A DNA stretch of 64,000 nt from DASVDE01 sp963740065 (lineage in GTDB: Bacteria; Actinomycetota; Thermoleophilia; Solirubrobacterales; 70-9), in assembly GCA_963740065.1 (NCBI GenBank), contig CAVUCS010000003.1, positions 1 to 64,000 of the forward strand, given 5' to 3'. Below the pieces are notes generated by a model. The model had not been told where the DNA came from. It was given only the letters and a program-made list of their open reading frames with translations, and did not search any database. Positions 44,686-56,300 of this stretch are shown piece after piece. Positions within the stretch are counted from its first letter, which is position 1. Every line of letters begins with the position of its first letter. The translations under genes and the position numbers were made by a program.

Positions 44686-44714
44686 AGCGTAGATAACTCT
44701 GTTTCTTATGTCAA
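44686..44714 (-). promoter_or_regulatory. putative promoter of the left cassette
   Basis: On the minus strand TTGACA (44709-44714), 17 bases, then TACGCT (44686-44691). The consensus -35 and spacing are good and the -10 is weak. Just upstream is an imperfect palindrome CTAGT...ACTAG (44722-44756) with inner stem CCTGC/GCAGG. 44757-44949 shows nothing else. Confidence 0.5.
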
Positions 44715-44949
44715 GCGATTTCTAGTTTCCCCTGCAAATAGGCAGGTTTTTACTAGACAAAGGTGTTTCCTTTGACCGAGAAGAGGCTAGGTGGCTACAC
44801 GGCCGGGGCGGCCGGGGCGCGCGGAGAAAGAGGGCCTACGAACGGTTTACGGCTGGCCCGAACAGCAGCTTTGATCTTGGCGCTGCGCTCCTTGTCGCAA
44901 ATGCCTCTGCAGGTGTGATGCCAGAGGGCGGTCAGGCGACCGGCGGTTC

Positions 44950-45727
44950 CTACCCCCGCGCTTTGCAGGTGCTACTGAGCTTCGAGGTCAGCTTCACGCC
45001 GTCGGCGAAAGCAAAGGACGTTCGCGCCAGCGAGAAAGAGGCGAGGGTGAAGCCTTTGGGGGCCGGGCAGCCGGAGGAGATGAAGCTGTGGCGTCTGCCC
45101 TTGACGCGGAACTTGCGCGAGAGGGTCATCTGCAGGCCGGTCAGCCGCCCCCAGGCGTCCATCGCCTTGGGCAACGGCGCGTTGAGCGCGGTGCCGTAGG
45201 CGCCCTTGTTCAGTCTTTGCACCTTGAAGACGATCACGAAAGAGGTGGCGAAGGGCTTTGGCGAGTAGATGTGGCCGTAGAGGACGGGCTTTCCCCCTCT
45301 CTTGCCGTTGAAGACCAAGAGCTTGCCTTGGGTCGGGTAGGGCTCCTGCCCCGCCAGGGTGATGTTTGCCCCGAAGCTGCCCTTGCCAACCAGCGCCGAG
45401 CGGCACTGGCGCAGGGCGCGCGAGGAGGAACCGGGCTGAATCTTTGAGTACTTGCAGGTCGGAAGGCCGTTGAAGTCGAGGCGGCCGTTGCGGTTGAGCT
45501 CAATCCTCATGGTCTTCAACTGCGGGGGCAGAGTCGCGTCGGTGGTGGAGATTCTCCCCCCGACCGAGACCGCGATCGGGGCCGCGCCCTTACGCGGCAG
45601 CTTCTTCGGCGCCAGCTTGCCGTTGACGCTTACGCGCAGGTTGCCCTTCTGGGCTATCTCCGCCCCGGCGACGGCTGTGCCGCCGAGTAGAGCCGCCAAG
45701 GTCAGCCATCACGAGTAAGCGCCTCAT
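44950..45727 (-). CDS. secreted protein of the three-member family (third member), frameshifted in the signal peptide
   Basis: About 258 residues. The ATG at 45727 overlaps the preceding stop as ATGA. One indel near 45705 joins MRRLLV to AALLGGTAVAGAEIAQKGNL. The core reads NLRVSVNGKLAPKKLPRKGA, ELNRNGRLDFNGLPTCKYSK, and ends RTSFAFADGVKLTSKLSSTC. It has the same cysteine pattern as its paralogues at 19544 and 34855. Probably the last gene of the right cassette. Confidence 0.75.
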
Positions 45728-48700
45728 CGCCTGTGCCCTCCTCGCTTGGCCTTCTTGTGCTTCTTCTTCTTCTTCTTGCACTGACCGCGCAGCTCCGAGG
45801 AGAAACGGGCGCCTATGTTGTTTTGGCCGAGGGAGCTGATCGTGGCAAGCGGCGGGTTGCGGCAGATGTTGGCGGTATTTTGCAGCAGGCTGCGGCGACC
45901 TCCGTGCAAGATCATCGTGAAGCGATCAATCGGGGCGTCGGGGAGGTTGTCGAAGAAGGTGTCGATGCCGCCGTTTCTGCCGGGGCCGATGCGGCCCTCG
46001 ACGACGATGCGGATCGAGCCCGAGCGCAGGTCGGCGACCAAGTCGGGGAGTTTGTTCCCGGATGCGCGCAGGTAGACGTTGCCGCGCAGCGGCTGTCGAA
46101 GAGCAGGGTGCTGGGCGACGGCGCGGCCGTAGATCGAGCCCTTGGGGCAGCGCTCGGCGGCGAACTGCGGGCGGGTGCAGACGCTGCGGATGTGGTTTTG
46201 GGCGAGGAAGAGGGACTTGGGCATCTCCACCTCGATCCGCTTCAGGTTGGAGTCCACAGCCCCGCGGGAGACGAAGCTGGCCCTCAGCGAGGGGTAGCCC
46301 CCGCGCCTGGCGGTGCCGAGCAGGCGCAATCCCAGTCTCGGTCTAAAGCCAAGCGTCAGGCAATTCAAGAGCTGGAAGTGCTTGCCGACGGTGGCAGTTG
46401 AGTCGTCGGCGGGGTTGGAGAACGTCGCTCCCGAGCCGGTCAGGGTGGAGGTCAGCTGCGAGGCCTCGCAACTCGACGGGTTGTGGGTGAACTGGAAGCG
46501 GTCCATATATATGCGGATGTCGCGCAGGTGAAGCGGAATGCCGTCGATGATGTGGGGGATCGGATCGGAGGCGCCGGCGTCGATTCTCAGCTGCGCGGTG
46601 CGCTCGTCGACATCGAAGGCCGAGCGGATCACGATCGTGCCGAGGTCGAAGGGGCCGACGGTGGCGGCGTTGATCGTCACCAGGGAGAGCGGGAGCCGCC
46701 GTAGGGGCCGGCGAGGTAGATCCGCCCCGGGGCGTAGGTGAGAGCGGGGCCGACCCCGTAGCCGGTGTCGGTGCGCCCCACCTGGCTGGCCGCAGGACAT
46801 GACGGGTTAGCGGTCTCATCGAAGCCCCGCCGGTGCCGCGCCGCCTCGATCGCCGCCTCCGGGCAGAAGGGGATTCCGGCGATTTTGCCGGTGATGCCCT
46901 TCGGCAGCTCCAAGGAGTAGGAGGTGATCTCCTGCTCTTGATCCTTGCGGCTGAGGTGGATGTAGTAGGGGGTGTAGGAGCCTACGTTTGCGTTTACCCC
47001 GCCGGCGATCGCACCCGGTGAGAAGGGCGGGGTCGAGCCGTCTGGGCAGGGGCCGAAGTCGATGCCGGAGTTGATCGGCGAGAGGGAGTTGGCCGTTCTG
47101 CTCGCCGCCCCCACCGCCCATGGGGTCAGAGTGATCTTCGTAGTCGCCCAGCCCGCATGAAGGCGGGGAGACCAGCGGCGCCCGTTGGCCGGTCTTGAAG
47201 TTGACCTCGAGGTCGGTATACGGCAGCTGGGGCAGGTCGTCGAAGGTCGCGGTCAGGGTGCCGTCGCTCGGGTCGGGGACGAGCTTGCCGGGGGCGGTGA
47301 TCAGAATGCCGCGGTCGGCTGACTTGGCGATCAGATAGACCGCGAGCAAAGTGTCGAAGGGGTTCTCGGCTCCCGCTGCGGAGGTGGCGGAGTCGTCGGG
47401 CTGCGCCAGATACATCCCTCCGGTGAGCAGGCCGTCATAGAAGGGGAGGCGGATGCTGAAGGTGCCGATCTTGGCGCCATTGGGGCAGCCGGCACCGGGC
47501 GGGTTGAAGGCAGACTCGTTGGCAAGCTGGGCGGGAGAGCAGGTCTGAAGCCCGGCGCCGAGGGAGGGGTTGAGGGTGACGCCCTGAGGCAGCGCCACGA
47601 CCATCTTGCGGGTCAAGGCGCGGATGCGCCGGCGAGGGTTGGCGAGGCCGGGGTCGGGGTGGCCGTTTTGGTCGCTGTCGGAGAAGCGGAAGGCAAAGCC
47701 CGATGAAGAGGAGGCCTTCAAGACACTGAGGTAGCCCTCGGGGGTGGGGCTGTAGGCGAACGAGGAGCAATCGGTGATCGGGGCCGGGTCGCCGCCGGAG
47801 TCGCGGTTGACCGCGGTCGCGTTCTGCTCTCCGCCCTGCTGCCAGGAGCCGACCACGGCCGAGAAGACAAGTGAGTCGCGGCACTCAGTCGGCAGGGTGA
47901 GGAAGGCTCGCGGAGGAATACTGAGAGGGTCCCCGACGCTGCACTTGGCCCAGGGGAAGCCCGGCCCGGCCTCGTTTAGGCAGTTGCCGCGCTCGGCGTT
48001 GTGGGTGGCGTCCCAGGGCGCCCCCCACAACGCCAGATTGAGGCCCTGCGCCTGAAGGCCCCCGGGGACATCTGTGGCGCTGAGCACCAGGTAGGTGCCT
48101 CTCTGATCGGAGTCGATCTGCGCTTCGAAGACGAGCGGTTGCCCGAAAGGAGAGGCGCCGAGTCGGAATGCCGAGCCAGCGACAGGGTCGATCTGAAAGA
48201 GGCCAAATCTCCTCGTCCCATCGGCGCCGCTTCTCACCTCTACCGTGCCCACCTGGCTTCGGTCAGGACAACTCTCCCCCGAGAGGCTGCCCGCAAAGGG
48301 AGAGCTGGAGGCACGCGGCGTGCTGAACTGGGACGCCGAACAGAGCGTGGCGCTGAAGCCCGAGTTGAGCAGCAACCCGGGCGGCAACTCGATGCGCAGA
48401 TCGCGCAGATCGCTCGGCCCGCCCCCCTGGTCGAGCCCGACCCCGAACTCAAGCGAGTAGGGGTGAGAGCCGGCTTGAGTCGCCGCCTCGCCGTCGCTCC
48501 AGACGGCGGCGTCAAAGCCGGCAGCGCCGGGGAGAAGCCCAAGGGCGATGGGAGCGCCGGTGCCACCTTCCGCACCGATGGTCAGCGTGGGCTGGGTGAC
48601 GCCTGGGCCCGTCACCGCGACTTGGGTGGATCCCGCCAAACTCGCCCTCGCCGCCGCGGCGGGGCGCTTGTGCTTCTTTTTGCCCTTGTGCGCCTTTCGG

Positions 48701-50076
48701 CGCTTGTGGTTGTGCTTCTTCTTCTTCTTCTTGGCGCGGTGCCTGTAGCGTTTGTAGTGGGGCTCGGGGTTGCCGATGCCCTTGAGCAGCGTGGTCAGGG
48801 TCGGGTCGACCGGCACCGGCGGCAGTACTTGGCAGGCGTCGCCATCGCAGGCAATCCCGCCCGGCGGGGGCGCAGCGGCGCCGATCGGCACAGTGGGAAA
48901 GAGGGTGTCGCCACCGAGCAGCGGCGGAATGCTCGGCGCCAGCGGGGCGGCATTGGTCGCCGATCCATATCTATAGGCATAGATCCCGGCGGAGTGGGTG
49001 TTGCCCGAGGTGACGTAGACGCGCCTCGGGTTGACGGCGGAGTTGTCGACGGTGATCCCGCTCGGTGCACCGTCGACGACATCGTATTTGAGATGGCCTT
49101 GATAGCCGCCGGAGGAGTTGAAGACCTGAACTCGCCCCCGTGGTTGCGCGGTGCCGGCGGACTGGATGTCATCGATGACGTAGACGTCCCCTGTCGTGTC
49201 GTCGACGCCGACGGCCGAGTCGCGCAGCGAGTTGAAGTCGCCCGGCGGGCCGGCGATCGTCGCGCTGGGGTTGTCGGGATATCTGCTGCCGTCGCCGGGG
49301 TCAAAGACCTTGACCATGTGGTCTGAGGCATCGGCGACGTAGACGAAGCCCGCCGTGCCCGGGTAGCCCGATACGGCGACGCCGTAGCCCTCTCCCAACT
49401 CGCCGACGCCGATGTCGAGCTGGTGGGTTCCGGTGGAGTCATAGACGGAGACGCGGTCGCGCAGGTTGACGTAGAGGTCGTCCGTGGCGGAATCGACCGC
49501 AAGCCCGGTCGAGGGGCCGGAGTCGATAAGGCCCGCGTCGGTGTAGGGGGTTCCAGTATCGGGCGGGTCGGCGCCCGCCGTTGGCGGATAGACGTCCGGC
49601 GAGTACTTGCGAACGGCGCCGTGGTAGTCGCCGACGTAGACGTAGCCGGCGGAGTCGAGAGCCAGGTAACAGGGGCCGGCATCGGGGTTGGAAGTCGACA
49701 ACTGGGTGATGTAGCCGCGTTTGCCGTAGACGGGAGGACTGCTTAGATAGTCGGCGGCACCGTCATATACATGAACGCGGTTGTGGTAATGATCGGCGAC
49801 GTAGAAGCGACCACCCGAGTCGACGGCGAGACCGCAGGGGCCGTTCAAGTAGCCGTTGGGGGGCGGGATGGCTGGAGGCACGTCCCCGATCGGCGGTGAA
49901 GGCTCCGGCTTGGGAATGAAGGCGAAGAGGGGATCACCGGCGGCGGCCTGGGCGCTGGGGGCAAGTGCCCCCGTCCCGATCAGAATGCACCCGCCGACAA
50001 CCGCAGCACAGCGGGCAACCGCGGCGCCAAAGAAGCGTCCGTTAGCCGCGCGGCGGGGTTTGTTGGTGGAAGGCAG
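45724..50076 (-). CDS. secreted hybrid: NHL repeats plus polybasic linker plus surface-protein module, frameshifted
   Basis: About 1450 residues. The signal-like AVVGGCILIGTGALAPSAQA is in frame upstream of the first standard start (GTG 49881). The only candidate start before it is CTG 50076 after GGGAGGG. An NHL region of six or so repeats (GPCGLAVDSGGRFYVADHYH, GFVYVADASDHMVKVFDPGD) comes first. A polybasic linker (AKKKKKKHNHKRRKAHKGKK) is next, then the large module shared with 50092-53395 (ELPPGLLLNSGFS, IYLAGPYGG). The end is KKKKKKHKKAKRGGHRR. Breaks lie near 47100 and 46690. Confidence 0.75.
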
Positions 50077-50091
50077 TCGACCCGCCCTCCC

Positions 50092-53000
50092 CTACCTGAC
50101 CGCGGCGCGGTAGGCGATTCGCCCCGAGCGGCGATGCCCCCTGCGCTTGCCCTTGCGCTTCTTGCCCTTGCACTTCACCCGCAGCTTCGGGTGATCGACG
50201 TAGGTGGCGTTGTTGTGGGCGGTGTATTTGACCGTCGCCCGGTAGGTGCGCTTGCAGATGTCTCGGCTGTTGACCAAAAGGCCCTTGTTACCGCCGGGCA
50301 GCTTGGTGATGAGCTTGGTGAAGGGCGCGTCGGGGATGAAGTCGAAGGTGTTGCGGATGCCACCCTTGACCGAGTCGGTGCGCCCCGCCGACTCGACTCG
50401 CAGCGGCTGGTAGGCGGGGCCGCGCAGGTCGGGGACAAGGTCGGGCAAGAGGTTGTCGGAGGAGCGCAGGTAGACGTTGCCGGTCAAGGCGTAGTCCAGA
50501 AGCGGCGTCTGCACGGTGGCCTGCCCGTAGACCGCGCCCTTGGGGCAGTTGTCGGCGGCGAAGTCGGGCCGGGTGCAGATCGTGCGTATGTGGGCGTTCT
50601 CGAGGAACTCGCTCCGCGGCATCGCCAGCGAGAGGCTGGAAATGTTGGCGTCCCCTGGGCGCGCCTTCAAGACCACGGTCAGCGCCGGGTGCCCACCGCG
50701 CTTTGTCTTGCCCTTAAGCCGCAGGCTGATCTTCGGCTTAAAGGGCAGCCGGCCGCAATCGGAGAGCTGGTAGCGCACCGACAAGGGCGCTGCCTGGTTC
50801 AAGGTCGAGGTGAGCAGGCCGTCGATCGAGGCCGGGTCGCAGGATGTGCCGGTCAGGGTGAACTCGGGGCGGTCCATGATCACGTCTATGGAGCGCACGT
50901 CGGTGGGGATGCCCTGCAGCATCTGGGGGATCGGGTCGCTGAGCGCGGTGATCTGCGCCGTCTTGGAGTCGATCTGAAGCGGGGTGCGGATCACGATCGT
51001 GCCCAGGTCAAAGGGCCCGGCGACCGCCGGGGTGATCACCGCGAGGCTGACCGGGGCGCCTTTGTAGGGGCCTGCGAGGTAAGCGTCGCCGTGGGCGTAG
51101 TAGGGGCTGCCCGCTCCGGCTCCCGCGACCACTTCGCCGACGTGGGAGTCCGCCGGGCAGGAGGGTGCGCCCTGCTCGGCTTTGCCCGACTTTGACTCAG
51201 CCGCCGCCAGCGCCGCGTCTGGGCAAAGCGCAGTGCCCGCCAGCTTGCCGGTCAGGCCCTGCGGCAAGGTGACGTTGAAGGCGCCGAAGCGCTGGGTGCC
51301 GTCGGCTCGGCGCAGGTGCAAGACGAAGGGGCTGTAGTTCTTTGAGACCGGGGAGACCGGGCCGGCATCGAAGCTCGGGCTGTTGGGCAGCGCGGCGGGG
51401 TCGGTGGGGCAGGCGCCGCTGGGGCCCTGGGAGATCGTGAAGCTGTCGACGGGCGGCTGCGCCGCGGCGTTGCCCGACCAGGGGGCGAACTCGGCCGATG
51501 CGGCGTAATCCCCGCAGGTCTTCGGGGTGATCAGGGCGGCGTGGGCGCCGCGCCTTGAAGTGCAGCTCAAGTTTGGAGAAGGGCAGCTGCGGGTTGTCTT
51601 TGAAGACCGCCGTCAATTGGCCGGTGTTGGGGTCGACCTCGATGCGGCCGGGGATCTTGATCAGAATGCCGCGGTCGGGGTCAGAGAGGACCAGGTAGCC
51701 GGCCAGCAGGCTGCCGAAGGGGTTGTCGTTTTGGGAGGCGAGGTAGAGGCGCCACTCGATCGGGTCGGGCAAAAGCGGCGTGGTCGACTTCCGCGTCGGC
51801 GACCTTTGAGCCGTCGGGGCACTGAATCGGGTCATCGCTGCCGAGTGACGATCTGCGCCGGGGTGCAGGCATCCAGGCCGTTGGCCGTGGCGGGGTTGAC
51901 CGTGAGGCCCTCGGGCAGGGTGACGGTGGCGTCTTTTAGCGGCGAGGTGGCGGTGTCGCAGCTCACCGGCGGGCCCGGGTCGCAGTTGTTGTGCTGGGGC
52001 AGATCGATCTGCACGTCGAGGCCCGAGGGGGAGTCGGCGGCGTTGTTCGTCGGGGCGACCGAAACCGTCGGGGCGAAGGGGACCTGGTCGCAGCCCGGAA
52101 GCTGGCCGGCAGGCGCGTGGGTGATCGGCGGGGCCGAAGACGCCCGGGTTCTCCCAGGAGTCGTAGTCGCGCAAGGTAAACGTCGTCTCGGTGCCGCACT
52201 CAAAGGGGGTGGTGAGGAAGGGCTTCGAGCGGCGCCGTCGGAGGGGCAGTCACTCGGTGGTCGGAGCGTCGTTCGCGAAGTCGCCGCAGCGCTCGGAGTC
52301 GTGGGCTGGAGTCGGCGGGCACCCCCCAAAGCGTCAGCCTCTGGTCAAAGGGCGGGAGGGTCTCGTTGACATCGGGGACGGCGGTGGTGATCGCATAGCC
52401 CGCGCCGGGGTCGAGGCGAGGCCCTGATGTGGACGGGGTTGCCGTTGACACAAAGGCGAAGTCGGTGAGCGTCCCGCGTGGGTGGGAAAGGTTGAAGACG
52501 GGCTTGTTGAGGATTGTTGAAGCCGAACTGTGTCGCCGGGGGCGATGATCGGCATGGTCAGCGCTCCACCTGGCCGACGTAGCTGGCGCGGGCAGGTCGC
52601 CGAGCGAGAAGTTCGCCGCCGCGCACTCGCTCGACCGCGGTGGGGTTGCCGACGAAGCCCGGCGGCAGGTCGACCTCGAGGTTGCGAGGATCGCCCGCCG
52701 GCGGCCTTTCGACGGGGCGTTGTCCGGGGTCGGGGGCATCGACCGTATTGAGATCGAAGGGGACGGTGAGAAGTCGGGGTGGAGCCCGCCGGCCTGGCGC
52801 GCGGGGGTGATCCCGTCGGCCGCGGCGAAGTCGGGGGCGAAGGTGGCGGCGAGGATGCCGAAGTCGGCCGGGTCGGGTGTCCACGTGGGTGACTCGATCG
52901 CGCAGGCCGCGAGCCCCGCGAGGCAGCCTGCGCGGGCGGCGCATCCGCCGCGCCGCCGCCGGAGACGTCGCGGTCATCACGCGGTCGATGCCGGCGGGTA

Positions 53001-53395
53001 GCGAGCCGCTGACGTTGACCTTGAGGCACGAGGTTTGGGTCCTCGCGGCTGGCGCCCGAGCGGGTCTCGTGGTAGTGCAGGTGACCGTCGAGTCGCCCAC
53101 GGTGCCCGGGCAGTCCCATGCCGGCCCTCGCGGAGACTGTCATTTTGTTCTTCCACACCTCGCTGCGGGTGAAGCCGTTGGGCAGTTTCACCTGCAAGGT
53201 GAGCGTGCCCGCGGTCGCAGTGCCGCTGACGTTGGCGATGTCGATCCAATGACTCGCCGCTCCCCCCGGGGGTGAAGTTGGTGGGGTTGTGGTGGATGTC
53301 GAGGGTCAGCGCCGGGGCCGCGAAGGCGCTCCCGGCGAAGCCGAGCGAAAGCAGGCCCGCAATGAGAAGGCAGGCGGCCGCGGTCGAGTCCTCAT
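50092..53395 (-). pseudogene. large DUF11-like secreted surface protein, right copy, many frameshifts
   Basis: About 1100 residues. The C-terminal 490 codons (50092-51570) are intact: SPYYAHGDAYLAGPYKGAPV, SEFLENAHIRTICTRPDFAA, TFDFIPDAPFTKLITKLPGG, tail KCKGKKRKGKRRGHRR. From 51.5 to 53.4 kb the sequence jumps frame at least five times, yet each piece aligns with the left copy (LTLDIHHNPTNFTPGGSG, LWGVPADS, DVQIDLPQHNN). The start is probably the ATG at 53395 overlapping the previous stop as TGATG. Either a pseudogene or a poorly sequenced stretch. Confidence 0.72.
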
Positions 53396-56300
53396 CAGCG
53401 CGCCCCCCCGTTGTGATTGGCGGCTCGCTTGTGCTGCCGCGATGGTGCTTGCGGTGCTTTTGCTTGCGGTGCTTTGCCTTGTGTTTGTGCTTCTTAGCGA
53501 CGCAGCGGACCTTGCCGTGAGAGCGGACCTTGCGCTGGCCCTTGCGGCAGCGCTTCTTGGCGGGCGGGCCATTTGAGCTGCGGGTTGCGCTGACCCTCAA
53601 AGACGGCGCTGCCGGAGCCGGGCTGATCGGGAGCGCTGCTGGAGGGGCCCTCGCAGCCGCCGGAGTTGAGATCACAGGGCGGCAGCGCTGCCGGCGGGAA
53701 CTCGATGCCGCCGCCGATCCGCGCGTCATAGAGGCGCCGGAAGGAGTCCACCGCGTCGGGGGTGAGCTGGGCCGAGGCGATGAAGAAAGGTCACGGCCCG
53801 TCTGGTTGAAGCCGACCGGGATCGGCTGCGTATCGGGCAGCCACTGGGTCGCCCGTCGGTGGCCATGATCAGCCGCTCGTCGCGCCACTCATAGATGTCG
53901 GTGCCCTCGACCGGGTCCTCGCCGACGGGCGAAGTGTTCTGGTCGGCGCTCAAAAGCGGCGTCGGCGTCGCGAAGGCGGCGTTATCGCCCGCCACAGAGA
54001 GCTTCACCTCGTTCACCTCGCCGAGGGGCGCCGAGCCGTCGCTCGGACAGGACATGCAGCTCAGCGAGCGGTCCTCGTCGTTGTAGAGGTAGGCCTGCTC
54101 TTTGGCGCCGTTTTGGGTCCCGCCCAGCTGATTGAGCGCCGTCGCCAAAGAGGTGAAAAGCATTCGCGAGCCGTCGGCGGAGATCGGCCTGGTAGAGAAG
54201 CCGATCCGCTCACTGAACGCGCCGAGCAGGGCCAGCTCCCCGCTTCCCACCATCACCCGGTAGACCGCGCTCTGCCCCGCCGGCGGGGTCCCCGCCAACA
54301 GGTGGGCGGCGCTGGTGAAGTAAACCCGCGAGCCGTCCTCGGGAATCGAGATGTACTGGGGAAGATCCCCGTTGGCCCGCCCGACGACGTCGGCGTCTAC
54401 CCCGCCACCACGCAGGTCACGCAATCAAGCTCGCCCGTCGCGATCTCATAGCGATAGACGTCGCCGCCCTCGCTGCAGCTCGCCGGCTCGCTGTCCTCGC
54501 CGCTGAGCCGCGTCGCGGTGAAAAAGAAGGCCGCCCCGGGAATCGCTTTGATCAGATCCGCCCCGCAGGAGGGCCCCGAGAGCGCCGGCCCCGAGAGGAG
54601 CTTGGTCTGCTGTCCGCCCAGGTCTCGCATGTAGAGCTGGGCGGGGCCCGGGCAACTGTTGCCCTGGCTCACGAAAAAGACCAACGAGCCGTCGGCGGAG
54701 ACCGGGTGGGAGGCTTGCGTCGGCGCCAGCACGCTGTTGTGATCGGGCACCCCGCAGGAGGGCACCATCTCGCCGGGCAAAAGGCTGACCAGTTTGGCGC
54801 CCCGCCCGCCAGCGCGTAGAGGTTGAAGGTGGTAGCCGCCGCCGGGTAGGCGGGGTCAAGCGCGCCGCCTTTCAACGTCGCCACCGCGGTGGAGGTGTCC
54901 GCGGCGATGCCCATCGCGTTGGTGTCGAACTCCCGCGGCGCGGCGACTGAAGAAGAGTTTCTCCGGCACGCCGTCCGCGTGCAGTCGCCACATCACCGAG
55001 CCGCCGCTGCCCAGCACGGTCTCCGCGTTGCGCGCCGCCACCGAGGAGAGGTCCTCGGTCGCGGCGATGTCATTCCAGGAGGGGCCGACGAGCTCATCGC
55101 GCGGCGGCGTGATCAGCTTCGTCTGCCAGCCGCGCGTCGGGTGGGGCTCGGGGTCGCGCTGGGCGAAGTAGAGGCTGAGAAAGCTGCCGGTGCTGGCGAT
55201 CGGGGTGCCGCCGGCGATCCCGTAGAGGGCACGGTTTCCGTCGGTTGAGAGAGCCGGCACGATGCTGACCGGGTTGCCGCTTGCATCCGCCAGGCTGACC
55301 TGCTCATAGGCGCGGTCTGAGCCGGGCGGGCCGGGGTAGTTGCCGTGGGAGAGCGGCTCATCGAAGGCGCGGGTCTTAACCGTCATATCCGCGCCCACGG
55401 CGGCCCCGTCGGGGTTGCCGTTATCGGCGACGATCCGGTAGTGGTAGGTGGTGTTGGGCGCCAGGCCGTCGATTTCTTCGGCGATCATTTTGAACTGATC
55501 GCCCTCCCCCGCCGAGCGGGTGGTCGTACTGTGGCCATAGGAGGTGTCCGTCCCCCACTCGAAGTGGTAGTCGGTCGCCGCGCGCACCGGGTAAACGCGG
55601 GCGGTCAGCTGGGCTGTGTCGGTGGAGCGGATCGGCGCGCCGGTGCTCTCCACCTGCGGCGGGCCGGTGGTGGAGAGGGCGCCCGCCTCGCTTTGCGCGC
55701 TGCCGTTGGCGTTGGTGGCGACCAGTCGGTAGCGGTAGGCGGTGTTGGTCTCAAGGCCGGAGATGTCGGCACTGACCGGATGTGCGTCGAGGTCGAGCGG
55801 GATCGAGCCCGCCCCCGGCGTGCACGGCACGCTGTCCCCCGAAGACAGATCCGAAAAGCCGCTGTTGGCAAAGGCGACCCCGCTCACGTACTCGAAGTGA
55901 CAATCCGAAAGCGCCAGCCCCTGCGTGACCACCTCGCCGTTGATCGTCGCCGTCGCGTTGGCGAGCGCCGAGGCCGGTTTGAAAGACGGCTCGGGCAAAA
56001 GGACCCCCGGCCCCAAGACCCGGACCACCCTCTGGCCGTTGTTGCTGTCGCCGATGTAGAGGTAATCGTTGGCCGAGTCCACCGCGATCGCCCCGAAGGA
56101 GCCCCCGAGGTCGGTCGCGAACTCCTCCACCAAGTTGCCCGCCGGATCGAACTCATCGACCCAGCTCTTCGGGCTCCACTCCACCACGTAGAGGTGATCA
56201 TCCGCGGGGTCAACCGCCATCGAGTGCGTCTGGGCGCTGAAGCCCGGGTCCCCTCCCACCACCTGGGTGGCCGCCGTGTAGCCGGAGGCGGCGCTGTATT

